Assembly (NCBI RefSeq): GCF_023502205.1
Contig: NZ_JAMFLG010000037.1
Coordinates: 1 to 43,376, forward strand
Direction: 5' to 3'
DNA from: Aquiflexum sp. TKW24L
GTDB taxonomy: Bacteria; Bacteroidota; Bacteroidia; Cytophagales; Cyclobacteriaceae
DNA length: 43,376 nt
The translations under genes and the position numbers were made by a program. Numbering within the stretch: position 1 is the stretch's first letter; every line of letters begins with the position of its first letter. The notes below the pieces were generated by a model. The model was not told the DNA's origin. It ran no database searches and worked only from the letters and a program-made list of their open reading frames with translations. Below are positions 9,158 through 17,790 of this stretch, piece after piece.

Positions 9158-10033
9158 ATGAAAAAACGTGCCTTATTAATTGTAAATCCGACTTCAGGAA
9201 AATTGGAGAACCAAACTGAGCTGGTCAAACAAATCTGTCACCTCGCCACCAACTATGCTGTAACCGTGTGGTATACCACAGGAAATGGAGATGAACAAAA
9301 AATCAAACTCCTTCTACAGGAAAACTTTGACCTCATCATGGTAGCCGGAGGAGACGGGACAATCAAGCTCGTGGCTTCCCAAATGGATGGCATTAAGATT
9401 CCATTGCTACCCATACCTTTTGGATCAGCAAACGGGCTATGCTCCTGCCTCGGCATTGAAGTTTGGGAAGACAGCATCAAAGCCTTGAATATGGGAAACA
9501 CCATCCAAATGGACATGTTGGATGTGGACGGGGAATTGTGCCTGCATGTATGTGACTTCGGATTGAATGCCGGCTTGATCAAAAAATTTGAAGAAAGTGA
9601 TGAAAGAGGCATGATGGGTTATTTTAAAGGCTCACTGTCTCAAATTTTTGAAAACAACAAGAATAACTTTACCCTAGAATTCAATGGTGAAAGGATGCAT
9701 TTCAATGCCAAAATGCTTGTCATCGCAAACGGTGATAGGTATGGGACAGGAGCCAAAATAAATCCAACAGGTAAATTGGATGACGGAATTTTTGAGGTGA
9801 TTGTCCTTAACCCTGACAGTTTTAAGGAGTGGACTGCACTCACTTTAGGGTTTATCAGGGAAGATTTTTCTACTCTGGATTTTGTTCAAACTTTTAAAAT
9901 GGATAGGGTCAACATAGAAAACCATGGTCACACCGACTTCCATATTGATGGAGAAATGAAAGAACCCCAGTCAACGATTGGAATTTCCATGAGTGACATG
10001 AAAATCGAAATGTACACGAACTTTGCCTATTAA
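9158..10033 (+). CDS. Diacylglycerol/sphingosine-kinase-like lipid kinase
   Basis: A 291-residue member of the DAGK catalytic family (DgkB/YegS/BmrU type). The nucleotide-binding signature GGDGT is at residues 64-68. LLIVNPTSGK near the N-terminus and PFGSANGLCSCLGI (about 87-100) are the other hallmark segments. The C-terminal beta-sandwich ends with FHIDGEMKE, the usual substrate-side motif. The protein phosphorylates a lipid alcohol, probably diacylglycerol, at the inner face of the membrane. It has no membrane segment. It lies 72 nt after the App1-like phosphatase, and a terminator-like hairpin follows about 50 nt after its stop codon, closing the unit. Confidence 0.93.
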   Translation: MKKRALLIVNPTSGKLENQTELVKQICHLATNYAVTVWYTTGNGDEQKIKLLLQENFDLIMVAGGDGTIKLVASQMDGIKIPLLPIPFGSANGLCSCLGIEVWEDSIKALNMGNTIQMDMLDVDGELCLHVCDFGLNAGLIKKFEESDERGMMGYFKGSLSQIFENNKNNFTLEFNGERMHFNAKMLVIANGDRYGTGAKINPTGKLDDGIFEVIVLNPDSFKEWTALTLGFIREDFSTLDFVQTFKMDRVNIENHGHTDFHIDGEMKEPQSTIGISMSDMKIEMYTNFAY

Positions 10034-10080
10034 TAGGAGTGGTTTCAATCGAAACGTTTTGGACAGTAGGGTTAGATAAA

Positions 10081-10117
10081 AAAAGAAAAGACAGGTAAAA
10101 CCTGCCTGTTCTTTTTC
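10081..10117 (+). terminator. Terminator hairpin after the lipid kinase gene (copy 1)
   Basis: The stem ACAGG/CCTGT is flanked by A-rich DNA on the left and a TTCTTTTT tract on the right, about 50 nt after the lipid kinase stop codon. An alternative stem CAGGT/ACCTG is nested in it. The flanking tracts could serve either direction. The same hairpin recurs at 10512-10547 as part of the tandem duplication. Confidence 0.6.
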
Positions 10118-10930
10118 AATTTATAAGCCCTAATAATATCTTAAATAATTCCTTATTAACATTTTTATCATATCTGAAGGATTGCCCTCCTCAAAAAATT
10201 ATCCTATGGCAGGTAAGAATCGGTTGTATTTAATTCACCCAAACAAATTCAACCATTATAAAAATCACTTCTTTTATCCTATTAACCTTTCGGTTAATTT
10301 GGAGACCAAAGTATATTTCTTACCTAACCACGGATAATCGAAAAAATACAAAGAAGAAACAAATTTCACTTTCCCGCCCTCTACAACGGGTCAATGTTTT
10401 TTGGTGTTTCAACATTACAAAGGTGGGTATAAATGACTTCGTGGGGATTACATATTTTTAGAAAAAAGTTATATAATCCGATATCAAATGGGATATTTTG
10501 CCTCCAAATCCAAAAAGAAAAGACAGGTAAAACCTGCCTGTTCTTTTTCAATTTATAAGCCCTAATAATATCTTTAAATAATTCCTTGTCAACATAATGA
10601 TACTTCAGCAAAAAGTCAGTCTAAAAAATTATCCTATGGCAGGTAAGTATCGGTTTCATTTAATTCACCCAAACAAATTCAACCATTATAAAAATCACTT
10701 CTTTAATCCTATTAGCCTTTCGGTTAATTTGGAGTCCAAGGTATATATCTTACCTAACCACGGATAATCGAAAAAATATTCTTTGAAACTTATTCCATTT
10801 TCCTGCCCTCTACAGCAGGTTAATGTTTTCTGGTGTTTCAACATGACAAAGTTGGGTATAAATGCCCACCCGTTAATTACAGAGTTTTTGAAATATGTTA
10901 TATAATCATGTATTTCCTTAAATCTTACTT
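10085..10930. repeat. Imperfect tandem duplication, period about 430 bp
   Basis: Two consecutive units, about 10085-10500 and 10515-10930, align over nearly their whole length at an offset of 430-432. Shared blocks in order are the terminator hairpin, CAATTTATAAGCCCTAATAA, ATTATCCTATGGCAGGTAAG, TTCACCCAAACAAATTCAAC, CCTAACCACGGATAATCGAA and TGGTGTTTCAACAT. The units differ by scattered substitutions and small indels. On the minus strand, unit 2 has an open frame (10695-10991), but the matching stretch of unit 1 is broken by frameshifts and stops. I therefore treat both as non-coding or as remnants of one decayed gene. The remaining 160 bases up to the next gene are AT-rich promoter DNA. Confidence 0.8.
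10512..10547 (+). terminator. Terminator hairpin, duplicated copy 2
   Basis: This repeats the hairpin at 10081-10117 inside the second tandem unit, with the same ACAGG/CCTGT stem and TTCTTTTT tail. No gene ends just before it, so it is probably a passenger of the duplication. Confidence 0.45.
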
Positions 10931-11027
10931 TCTTTTCCTGTTTTAAGTTTTTTTGGAAAACCTTCAAATTAGATATTTCTAAAGCCAACATTAACTTATT
11001 TTTAAATTAATATTAAGTTAAAAACTC

Positions 11028-11044
11028 ATGTTAAGATTTAACAT
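11028..11044. promoter_or_regulatory. Inverted repeat ATGTTAA-N3-TTAACAT, candidate operator
   Basis: The 17-nt site ATGTTAAGATTTAACAT has perfect 7-nt arms and ends 50 nt before the ATG of the PhoD-like phosphatase gene. An inverted repeat with identical arms lies 44 nt before the TonB receptor gene (17835-17851). A dimeric regulator is suggested. The Crp-family protein encoded just downstream (12259-12906) is the nearest candidate, which is inference. Confidence 0.5.
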
Positions 11045-11094
11045 TGAAACCGGAGACTATGAATTATTTTTGCTTCAAATAATATACAATTAAA

Positions 11095-12141
11095 ATGAAC
11101 CAACATCTTCCAATCAGAAATTTGACCCTGCTTTTAATACTTTCCTTGGGATTTTCTTGTGCCCCTTCCCAGGTAAATCAGACATCTTCAGAAGAGGAGA
11201 TTCTTTCCATTCAAACCATCGCATTCGGATCCTGTAACCGTCAGGATCGTGAACAGCCACTTTGGACTCCTATACTATCGAACAAACCCGACCTCTGGAT
11301 TTGGCTGGGAGACAATATTTATGGAGACACAGATTCCATGGCTGTGTTGAAAGCGAAGTATGATTTACAAAATGCCCATTCTGAGTACCAAAAGTTAAAA
11401 ACCAATACCCCCATCATTGGAATCTGGGATGACCATGATTATGGAAGAAATGACGCAGGCAAAGAATATCCCTACCGGAAAGAAAGCCGTGATTTGATGT
11501 ATGATTTTTTAGACATCCCGCAAGAAAGCCTTTTGAGACAAAAAGAAGGCGCATACGGATCTTATGAATTTGGCCCAGATGATGAGAAAGTAAAAGTCAT
11601 TTTGTTGGATGCAAGGTATTTTAGGGACGACTTGGATAAGAAGGACAGGGATTATGTCCAGAACAATACAGGGTCTATTCTAGGAGAGGAACAGTGGAAT
11701 TGGTTAGCCGAAGAACTTAAATACAACAGTGCGAAAATAACTTTAATCGGTTCGGGCATCCAGATATTATCAGCAGAACATCCCTATGAAAAATGGGCCA
11801 ATTTCCCTAAAGAAAGAGAAAGGCTATTGAAGCTTTTGGAAACGTATAAAGTGACAGGTGCCATCCTTTTAAGCGGAGACAGACATATTGCTGAGATAAG
11901 CAAAACCGATATTCCCGGTATCTCTCATCCTGTATATGACGTGACTTCGAGTGGATTGACCCATACCTGGAAAGAATATAAATCTGAGCCCAACTCTTAT
12001 CGTGTTGGAGATTTAATTGCCAAGCTGAATTTTGGCTTGATTCATTTGGACTGGCAAAAGGATGGCGTCAAAGTAGATTTAGAAATCCGCGGAGAAGCTG
12101 ACTCCCTGTATTTGAAAGAATCATTTTTGAGGAAATTTTAA
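11095..12141 (+). CDS. PhoD-like metallophosphatase lipoprotein
   Basis: A 348-residue predicted outer-surface or periplasmic lipoprotein. The signal peptide ends in the lipobox LGFSC, with lipid-modified Cys22. PhoD/alkaline phosphatase D-type metallophosphoesterase motifs follow in order: FGSCNRQD, WLGDNIYGDT, WDDHDYGRNDAG, a central DARYFRDD block and GDRHIAEI. The family hydrolyses phosphodiesters and/or monoesters with Ca/Fe or related metals. The length is shorter than Bacillus PhoD and typical of the compact bacterial PhoD-like group. The neighbours (Crp regulator, nucleotide pyrophosphatase, TonB receptor, secreted nuclease) fit phosphorus or nucleotide scavenging. A conserved inverted repeat lies 50 nt upstream of the start. 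Confidence 0.92.
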   Translation: MNQHLPIRNLTLLLILSLGFSCAPSQVNQTSSEEEILSIQTIAFGSCNRQDREQPLWTPILSNKPDLWIWLGDNIYGDTDSMAVLKAKYDLQNAHSEYQKLKTNTPIIGIWDDHDYGRNDAGKEYPYRKESRDLMYDFLDIPQESLLRQKEGAYGSYEFGPDDEKVKVILLDARYFRDDLDKKDRDYVQNNTGSILGEEQWNWLAEELKYNSAKITLIGSGIQILSAEHPYEKWANFPKERERLLKLLETYKVTGAILLSGDRHIAEISKTDIPGISHPVYDVTSSGLTHTWKEYKSEPNSYRVGDLIAKLNFGLIHLDWQKDGVKVDLEIRGEADSLYLKESFLRKF

Positions 12142-12194
12142 AGAGATTGACTAACTCTTTAATTGTATTTCTATTTCATTTTGAAATTATCTTC

Positions 12195-12211
12195 TTGTTA
12201 AGTTTTAGCAA
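12195..12211. promoter_or_regulatory. Degenerate copy of the ATGTTAA-N3-TTAACAT site
   Basis: TTGTTAAGTTTTAGCAA matches the arms of the two perfect sites at 11 of 14 positions by hand count. It ends 47 nt before the ATG at 12259, against 50 and 44 nt for the perfect sites. It could mark autoregulation of the Crp-family gene. It would not be convincing without the other two. Confidence 0.3.
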
Positions 12212-12258
12212 CGGACACATCCTTTTCAGGATATATCGGAGATTTGCAAAAAAAACCT

Positions 12259-12906
12259 ATGGAAACCGGTCCGTTCACTTACTTGGTCGAGGAGGGGATA
12301 GAGGTAAATGGTAAATTGATGGAATCTTTTCAAATGGAAAAAGGTCATCTAATCTACCAACCTCCCCAAAAAATAACCCCTATTTATGAAATCCTTTCAG
12401 GGGCAGTAAAAATCGGTTCCTATTCCAACCAAGGAATTGAAGTCTGCTACGACATCCTCAAGCCCGGGGATTTCTTCGGTAACCTCCAATACCTTGACGG
12501 GAAATTTTCCGAGTTTGCCAAGACGCTTTCGGCTGTGGAGTTAAGGGCTTATGATCCGGATTTTTTCAAACAACTGGTAACAAACCAACCAAAACTTTCT
12601 GAATGGTTTTGCAGGGAACTGGTTAGCCGTTGGTGTCAGGCAGAAGATCGATTATATGCAGTAAGAAGTTTGGATGCAGCAGGGAAAGTCAAAAGACTAA
12701 TCCCGAGTTTTCAATATAAGATTAAAGACGCTTCAGGTAAAACATTCAACCTGATGGACTTGGTCACTTTCCAAGACATTGCTGACCTGACCGGCCTAAG
12801 TAGGCAGACAGTTTCTAAAGTAATTCAACACTTGGCTCAGCACAAAAAAAAGGGTTTTGGTAAAAACTGTCTAATGGATTTATTCATAAACCCATTAGAC
12901 AATTAG
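12259..12906 (+). CDS. Crp/Fnr-family transcriptional regulator
   Basis: A 215-residue protein with an N-terminal cyclic-nucleotide-binding-type beta barrel (about 30-120, including LKPGDFFGNLQYLDG), a dimerisation helix and a C-terminal winged helix. The recognition segment is TFQDIADLTGLSRQTVSKVI. There is no Fnr-type cysteine cluster. A TTG at 12244 would add five codons; I prefer the ATG at 12259 because TTG starts are uncommon in this phylum. It lies 118 nt after the PhoD-like gene on the same strand and may control it: a dyad with identical arms precedes the PhoD-like and TonB receptor genes, and a weaker copy precedes this gene. The effector is unknown. Confidence 0.92.
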   Translation: METGPFTYLVEEGIEVNGKLMESFQMEKGHLIYQPPQKITPIYEILSGAVKIGSYSNQGIEVCYDILKPGDFFGNLQYLDGKFSEFAKTLSAVELRAYDPDFFKQLVTNQPKLSEWFCRELVSRWCQAEDRLYAVRSLDAAGKVKRLIPSFQYKIKDASGKTFNLMDLVTFQDIADLTGLSRQTVSKVIQHLAQHKKKGFGKNCLMDLFINPLDN

Positions 12907-13068
12907 ATATATCAGTATCCGCCATGTTGCACGTTGGCCTTGAGGAGATTTTTTCGGATGCGGATACTCGTCCACGGACGACGGTCCACTGTTCACCGAA
13001 CCGCTAATCGTTCTCCAACCATAATTTGTTTGGCTACGTGCGTGAAAGCGGATACACATTATTAGAAG

Positions 13069-14439
13069 TTATTTTTTGATATCCGGAAGTTTACTTTGCG
13101 GCAAATCCATTTTCAAATTGAGCAAGTAATCGACTACAGCCGCCACATCTACCAATCCCATTTTCTCGATTTCCACATTTTCACGGATTCCTGCGCCCCA
13201 AACAATGAATCCCGTCTCGATTTCTTTAAAATCCGGGTAAAACCCATGGGTCCCTCCTTTTGCAGGCTTCAAAACAGTTCCCTGACTGGAAGGGGAGAAT
13301 GTGACTCCAGGGATTGGTGCCAACCCCAATACGGCATTTGGATCTGCTCCTGCTTCTACCAATTCGGCATGATTTAATACCCGAAAGAGTTTGGATTCGT
13401 TTTCAGGAAGATTTGCCAAAATGGCCTGCACTTTTTCTTTTGTTTCGCTGTCATTTTTATCATTCAAGTGTAAAAAAGCAGATGCACCACTGGTATGGAA
13501 AGCTGCTTTCCAATTACCTCTATCAGGCTGATCCTCCATCAATCCTGCTTCCACCAGCCACACATTTGGGCTGATTGAGGTTCGGATATTTACAAACCCA
13601 TGATCTCCGGTAACTATAAAGGTGGTTTGATCCAAAACACCTGCACGGGTGGCTGCTTCGATGATTTTGCCGATGGCACGGTCAGTTGCCGCAAGTGACT
13701 TGCGGACCATAGGCCCTTCCCTACCCTCTACATGTTGAAAATGATCCGTAGCTATCAAATGCAAAGTGATCAGATTTGGCTTGTAAGTTTCCAAAATATA
13801 GCCAGCCATTTCTCCGGTCCGGTCTTCCCGATTAAGGTAATCTCCATTAAATGTGCGTTCATTTAATTTTCCCAAGACATTCAATTCCATCTCAGCTAAG
13901 AGACCTTTAGGGTTTTCCTTTTCCCGAATGGGTTCGATCTTTTCGTATCCCTCCTCTAAGCTCCAAAATTCGGGTATGTTATAGTCAATGGGGGCGTTTA
14001 CCGAAACAGGCCAGATAAAACTTGCACTCTTCAATCCGGCTTCCCTCACACCATCCCAAAGTGTGGGGACTTTAATGAGTTCACTTTCCCAATACCATCT
14101 GCCTGTCTGACCGCTTCGTTCGAAGGGTGCATTGTAATAAATCCCATGATGAAGTGGGGTACGGCCTGTAATGATGGTAGTATGTGAAGGGTAGGTTACG
14201 GATGGAAAAACCCCCGTGACTCCCAAGGCTCTTGCCCCTGATTTTGCCATCTCCTGAAGGTTGGGTGCAGGCCATCTTTCCTCAAGATAGAATTCAGGAC
14301 GAAAGCCATCAATAGAAATCAACACCACGTGTTGGGCCTTTCGGCTTTCCTGAGCTTTCAAAAGGCTTGGATTTACAATACCTAGTGTGATCCCAACTAT
14401 CAGAATCCAAAGTTTATTTTTTTTCGCATTTCTATTCAT
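13069..14439 (-). CDS. Secreted nucleotide pyrophosphatase/phosphodiesterase (alkaline phosphatase superfamily)
   Basis: A 456-residue ectonucleotide pyrophosphatase-like hydrolase. A signal peptide occupies about residues 1-30 (hydrophobic WILIVGITLGIV, cleavage near KAQES). The catalytic landmarks are the first metal site VVLISIDGFRPEF, the nucleophile Thr in VFPSVTYPSHTTIITG, the second metal site IATDHFQH and TGDHGF, and the terminal GGTHGFYPD. The family cleaves nucleotide phosphodiester or pyrophosphate bonds outside the cytoplasm. It lies downstream of the TonB receptor gene on the same strand, but a terminator hairpin separates them, so it is probably expressed from its own promoter. 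Its role in recovering phosphate or nucleosides from extracellular nucleotides is inferred from family and context. Confidence 0.92.
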   Translation of the reverse strand: MNRNAKKNKLWILIVGITLGIVNPSLLKAQESRKAQHVVLISIDGFRPEFYLEERWPAPNLQEMAKSGARALGVTGVFPSVTYPSHTTIITGRTPLHHGIYYNAPFERSGQTGRWYWESELIKVPTLWDGVREAGLKSASFIWPVSVNAPIDYNIPEFWSLEEGYEKIEPIREKENPKGLLAEMELNVLGKLNERTFNGDYLNREDRTGEMAGYILETYKPNLITLHLIATDHFQHVEGREGPMVRKSLAATDRAIGKIIEAATRAGVLDQTTFIVTGDHGFVNIRTSISPNVWLVEAGLMEDQPDRGNWKAAFHTSGASAFLHLNDKNDSETKEKVQAILANLPENESKLFRVLNHAELVEAGADPNAVLGLAPIPGVTFSPSSQGTVLKPAKGGTHGFYPDFKEIETGFIVWGAGIRENVEIEKMGLVDVAAVVDYLLNLKMDLPQSKLPDIKK

Positions 14440-14465
14440 AATTGATTAATATATTAATGATTGAA

Positions 14466-14504
14466 AAAGGAGAAATCCGGCAACCCAAGGCTGTCGGATT
14501 TCTC
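14466..14504 (-). terminator. Terminator downstream of the TonB receptor gene
   Basis: On the minus strand, a perfect 10-bp stem GAGAAATCCG/CGGATTTCTC encloses a 15-nt loop and is followed by CTTTTTC. It lies about 105 nt after the TonB receptor stop codon and before the phosphodiesterase start, so it most likely ends the receptor transcript. Confidence 0.75.
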
Positions 14505-14607
14505 TTCATAATTTTATTTGTAAATAGCCTTCCTTGCTTCTAAGCACTCAAAGTGAACTGCAACTGTAGCATCGACGGACTTTTGACTATAGTCTAGTTA
14601 CTTTTTA

Positions 14608-17600
14608 TTAAAAGAACACCCTTCCTGAAATCTGAATTTGATAAGGAGTTCCACCAGGATTAGCGACACCTACATTTGGATTGACCTCGTAGATATATTG
14701 TCTGTTTACAGGATCAAAATTCCGTATAGTCGTCAAGGTTTGGTTACCAAGATTTTTGGTTGTGCCCCAATTTCTGTTCAGCATGTTTGCCACGTTGAAA
14801 ACATCAGCACCCAATTCAATACCGGTTTTTTTACCTTTTGTAAAGAACATTTTCTTGGCAACCCTGATGTCCCAGCTTCCAAAATAGCCATTTTCACCAC
14901 CATTGCGGGTAGCAATTTGTCCCAAACTGCTTTGGATGTATTCTCTTGATAAGTTATTAGGATTGTCCAATACTTCCTGCATGGTTTGACTGATGGTCTC
15001 AGAGATTCCAGGTGTACCCGGTGCAAATACGTACGCAAGGTCATTGGTATTCACAAAATCGCCATTCACATTTCCATTGACCATCAAGGAATATCTGGTT
15101 CCTCCGAGGCCTGAGTACCGTACACCAACTACAAATCCCTTAAAGCTTGGCAGGGTACCGTATAAGACAACCTTTTTTCTAAATTGTCCATTGGAGTAGC
15201 TCATACGGGAAAGATCCCGCGGATCGTCGACCACTGCCTGAAAGAGTGTGGCGCTATTAGCCACGTTTCCATTAAAAGAGGTATTGTCCTTGGAATCATT
15301 CCATGTGTAACTAGCTGTCACCTGTCCGTCTTTGTGGTATCGGTAAGTTCCATCTATAACTAGCGTGTAAGTATTGTTTCTTCCCTCGCTGACAAGTTCC
15401 AGAACACGTCCTAACTCTGTGGTTTTACGTCCTCGTGTCCAATCTGCATTCCCATTATTGGTGCTTATCGTTTCACTTGGTACAAAAACGCCACGATTTG
15501 CTTCATTTGCCAATCTAAAAAACGGCTCGTCCACCATGTTTCTATCTACATACATGTAGTTGTTTCTTGCAATGGATGCAATAAAATTGGCACCTAAACG
15601 TATTCGGTTGTTGAATATTCTATTGTACATCACATTACCTTTATAGACTGTTGGAACTTTGAGATCCGAACTGTTCATATTGATAGTGACTACAGGAGAT
15701 ATATTGGGATTATTGAGAAGATCTACTCCCGGTGCTGTTGAAGGATTGTTTCGATAAGATTCGAAATCCGGAGTAGGCACATTTGCTCCTGTGACATCTA
15801 CAGCCACAATTTTGGTTCCGTCAAACTGTAGGTTGTTTACATCAGTGTAGTTGTTGAGTGCAGAACCGAATACTCCCCCACCTATTCTGATGATATCCCG
15901 TTGACGTTCATTGATGTCCCAAGTAAACTGTACCCTTGGTTGAACCTGAAATGCTCCTGTCTTTACATCTGTTCTCAAACCCAATTGATCAAACACTGTC
16001 TGATTGAAATTTGGGGCATATTGATAGGTGGTAAGATCGCCCCTTAGGCCAAGTACTAAATTTTTGCCTCGCCCCAAATCTGTCTCCGATTGGGCATAAA
16101 TGCCTCCTCCAAAGATTTTTTGTTTTACTGTAGGATCAGTCAAAGCAACTTCTCTTGCATAGCGATACGGCTTTAGGTTATCATAATTATCCAAACCTGT
16201 GAAGAAAAACCTGCCATTGAGTTCACTGGTTGCCAATGAAATAAGGTTATTCATCAATATGTCCATTCCGAAGGTGAAATTTGTTTTTCCTTTATTGTAA
16301 TACAGATTATTCACCAATTGGTAAACATGGGATTCAAATCTCTCGGGAAGGTAACGCTGACCTCCAATTTGGATGTTGGTGTTGACGTTTCTTTCGTTGA
16401 CAATAGACTCAACCCTTTGGATAATGGCTCTTGGAATATTTTCACTTGGAAGCTGGCTATTTGGACGACCATCATCGAGCGTGTAAAGATACTGAAGCTT
16501 AAGTTCGTTTGTCAGATTTGGTGCTATGACAGTACGAAGCGAAGCCATCAAGCTGTTGGCCTTGGAAAGGTGGTCTCCATATACTTCATAGAGGTTGATG
16601 GTGGTATTGTCATTCACCCCCTGACTGTTGAGATCCCAAGAAAAGTTATTTCGGATAGTCAGCAAGTTGCGAGGATTGATCTGATAATCCAATCTGGCGA
16701 AGGCAGTATGTGAAAACCTAATTTTGTCAAAACTACCTGTCTGGGGAGAATCTGCTACACCGTATTTTGATCGTGATACCTGAAGAAATCGGTCTAAGGA
16801 TTCTTGAGAAAGGTTGAATCTAACCTCATCTTCAGGAGTTTGGAGATCAGCAATAAACAAAGGCCGGGCATCTTTTTGACCATCATACGCAATGAAGTAA
16901 TGAAGTTTATCTTTGATGATGGGCCCTCCTAATGAAAACCCATATTGCTGAATGGCAAAATCATTTTTTCTGATATTACCTCTGGTATCATATTTACTTG
17001 AAAGCCAATCTGCCCTATTGAAAAAGAAGGCGGATCCTTCTACACGGTTGGTACCTGTTTTGGTAACAGCACTGATGATCCCTCCACCGCTTCTACCGTT
17101 AGTCACATCATAGTCATTGGTCACCACTTCAAACTCCCGAATCGCCTCCATAGAGATAGAAAAAGGCCCTCTATTGGTGGATCCGCTTGAGAGGGGACTC
17201 CGGTTAGTCATTCCATCAATAGTATAGTTGGTAGAGGAAAACAATTGACCCAAGAGACTATTTCCATTTGCAACAGGAGAAAGATCGACGAGTGAGGTGA
17301 AGTTCCTTCCATTTACAGGAAGTGAATTCATGTCCCTGGATGAAACTGCTGTCGAGCTACCGAAGCGGTTGATGTTGTTGGCCAATGAATTTGCCATTAC
17401 ACTGACTTCACCAAGTTCTTGTGTCTGTTCGTTTAATACAATATCGATCCTGATATTATCCCCTTGGTTAAGAGATACACCGGTAAAGGTTTTGATACCA
17501 AAACCCATGTAAGTTCCTGTGACCGTGTAATTTGTTCCCAAGGGAATCTGGGATACGATATAATTCCCAGTGACTCCGGTGACAGTGGAAGCCGTGAATC

Positions 17601-17790
17601 CGGTCAATTCATTTCTTACCAGAATCTGAACTCCTACCAGGGTTTCTCCTTCATTATCAGTTACCCTTCCGGTTACTGTGGCATTTACCGCCTGTGCGTA
17701 AATTCTATCCTCAGGGTAAATACTGAACACCAGTATCATCGCCATAGAAAGCATGTGTGTAAAAGTTTTGAATCTCATAGATTTGAACAT
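14608..17790 (-). CDS. Oar-like TonB-dependent outer-membrane receptor
   Basis: A 1060-residue protein with a signal peptide (about 1-33, ending IYAQA). A CarboxypepD-regulatory-like beta sandwich follows (about 36-120, from NATVTGRVTDNEGETLVGV). The TonB plug is at about 140-270 (LPVNGRNFTSLVDLSP, TIDGMTNRSPLSSG, GGGIISAVTKTGTN), then a long beta-barrel ending in a terminal Phe (SGRVFF), as expected for outer-membrane insertion. The architecture matches Oar/OmpA-related TonB receptors of Bacteroidota and Myxococcus. No SusD partner is adjacent, so it is not a standard glycan locus. A perfect dyad 44 nt upstream matches one before the PhoD-like phosphatase gene, suggesting shared control. Uptake of a phosphorus-containing compound is a hypothesis. 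Confidence 0.95.
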   Translation of the reverse strand: MFKSMRFKTFTHMLSMAMILVFSIYPEDRIYAQAVNATVTGRVTDNEGETLVGVQILVRNELTGFTASTVTGVTGNYIVSQIPLGTNYTVTGTYMGFGIKTFTGVSLNQGDNIRIDIVLNEQTQELGEVSVMANSLANNINRFGSSTAVSSRDMNSLPVNGRNFTSLVDLSPVANGNSLLGQLFSSTNYTIDGMTNRSPLSSGSTNRGPFSISMEAIREFEVVTNDYDVTNGRSGGGIISAVTKTGTNRVEGSAFFFNRADWLSSKYDTRGNIRKNDFAIQQYGFSLGGPIIKDKLHYFIAYDGQKDARPLFIADLQTPEDEVRFNLSQESLDRFLQVSRSKYGVADSPQTGSFDKIRFSHTAFARLDYQINPRNLLTIRNNFSWDLNSQGVNDNTTINLYEVYGDHLSKANSLMASLRTVIAPNLTNELKLQYLYTLDDGRPNSQLPSENIPRAIIQRVESIVNERNVNTNIQIGGQRYLPERFESHVYQLVNNLYYNKGKTNFTFGMDILMNNLISLATSELNGRFFFTGLDNYDNLKPYRYAREVALTDPTVKQKIFGGGIYAQSETDLGRGKNLVLGLRGDLTTYQYAPNFNQTVFDQLGLRTDVKTGAFQVQPRVQFTWDINERQRDIIRIGGGVFGSALNNYTDVNNLQFDGTKIVAVDVTGANVPTPDFESYRNNPSTAPGVDLLNNPNISPVVTINMNSSDLKVPTVYKGNVMYNRIFNNRIRLGANFIASIARNNYMYVDRNMVDEPFFRLANEANRGVFVPSETISTNNGNADWTRGRKTTELGRVLELVSEGRNNTYTLVIDGTYRYHKDGQVTASYTWNDSKDNTSFNGNVANSATLFQAVVDDPRDLSRMSYSNGQFRKKVVLYGTLPSFKGFVVGVRYSGLGGTRYSLMVNGNVNGDFVNTNDLAYVFAPGTPGISETISQTMQEVLDNPNNLSREYIQSSLGQIATRNGGENGYFGSWDIRVAKKMFFTKGKKTGIELGADVFNVANMLNRNWGTTKNLGNQTLTTIRNFDPVNRQYIYEVNPNVGVANPGGTPYQIQISGRVFF

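Noticed and set aside
10381-10991. Two minus-strand open frames in the tandem duplication
   Set aside because: The two frames do not correspond to the same part of the repeat unit, and the region of unit 1 equivalent to the longer frame is interrupted by stops and frameshifts. At most this is a decayed gene.
16318-16713. 131-codon plus-strand frame inside the TonB receptor gene
   Set aside because: It is the antisense shadow of a strongly supported receptor coding sequence.
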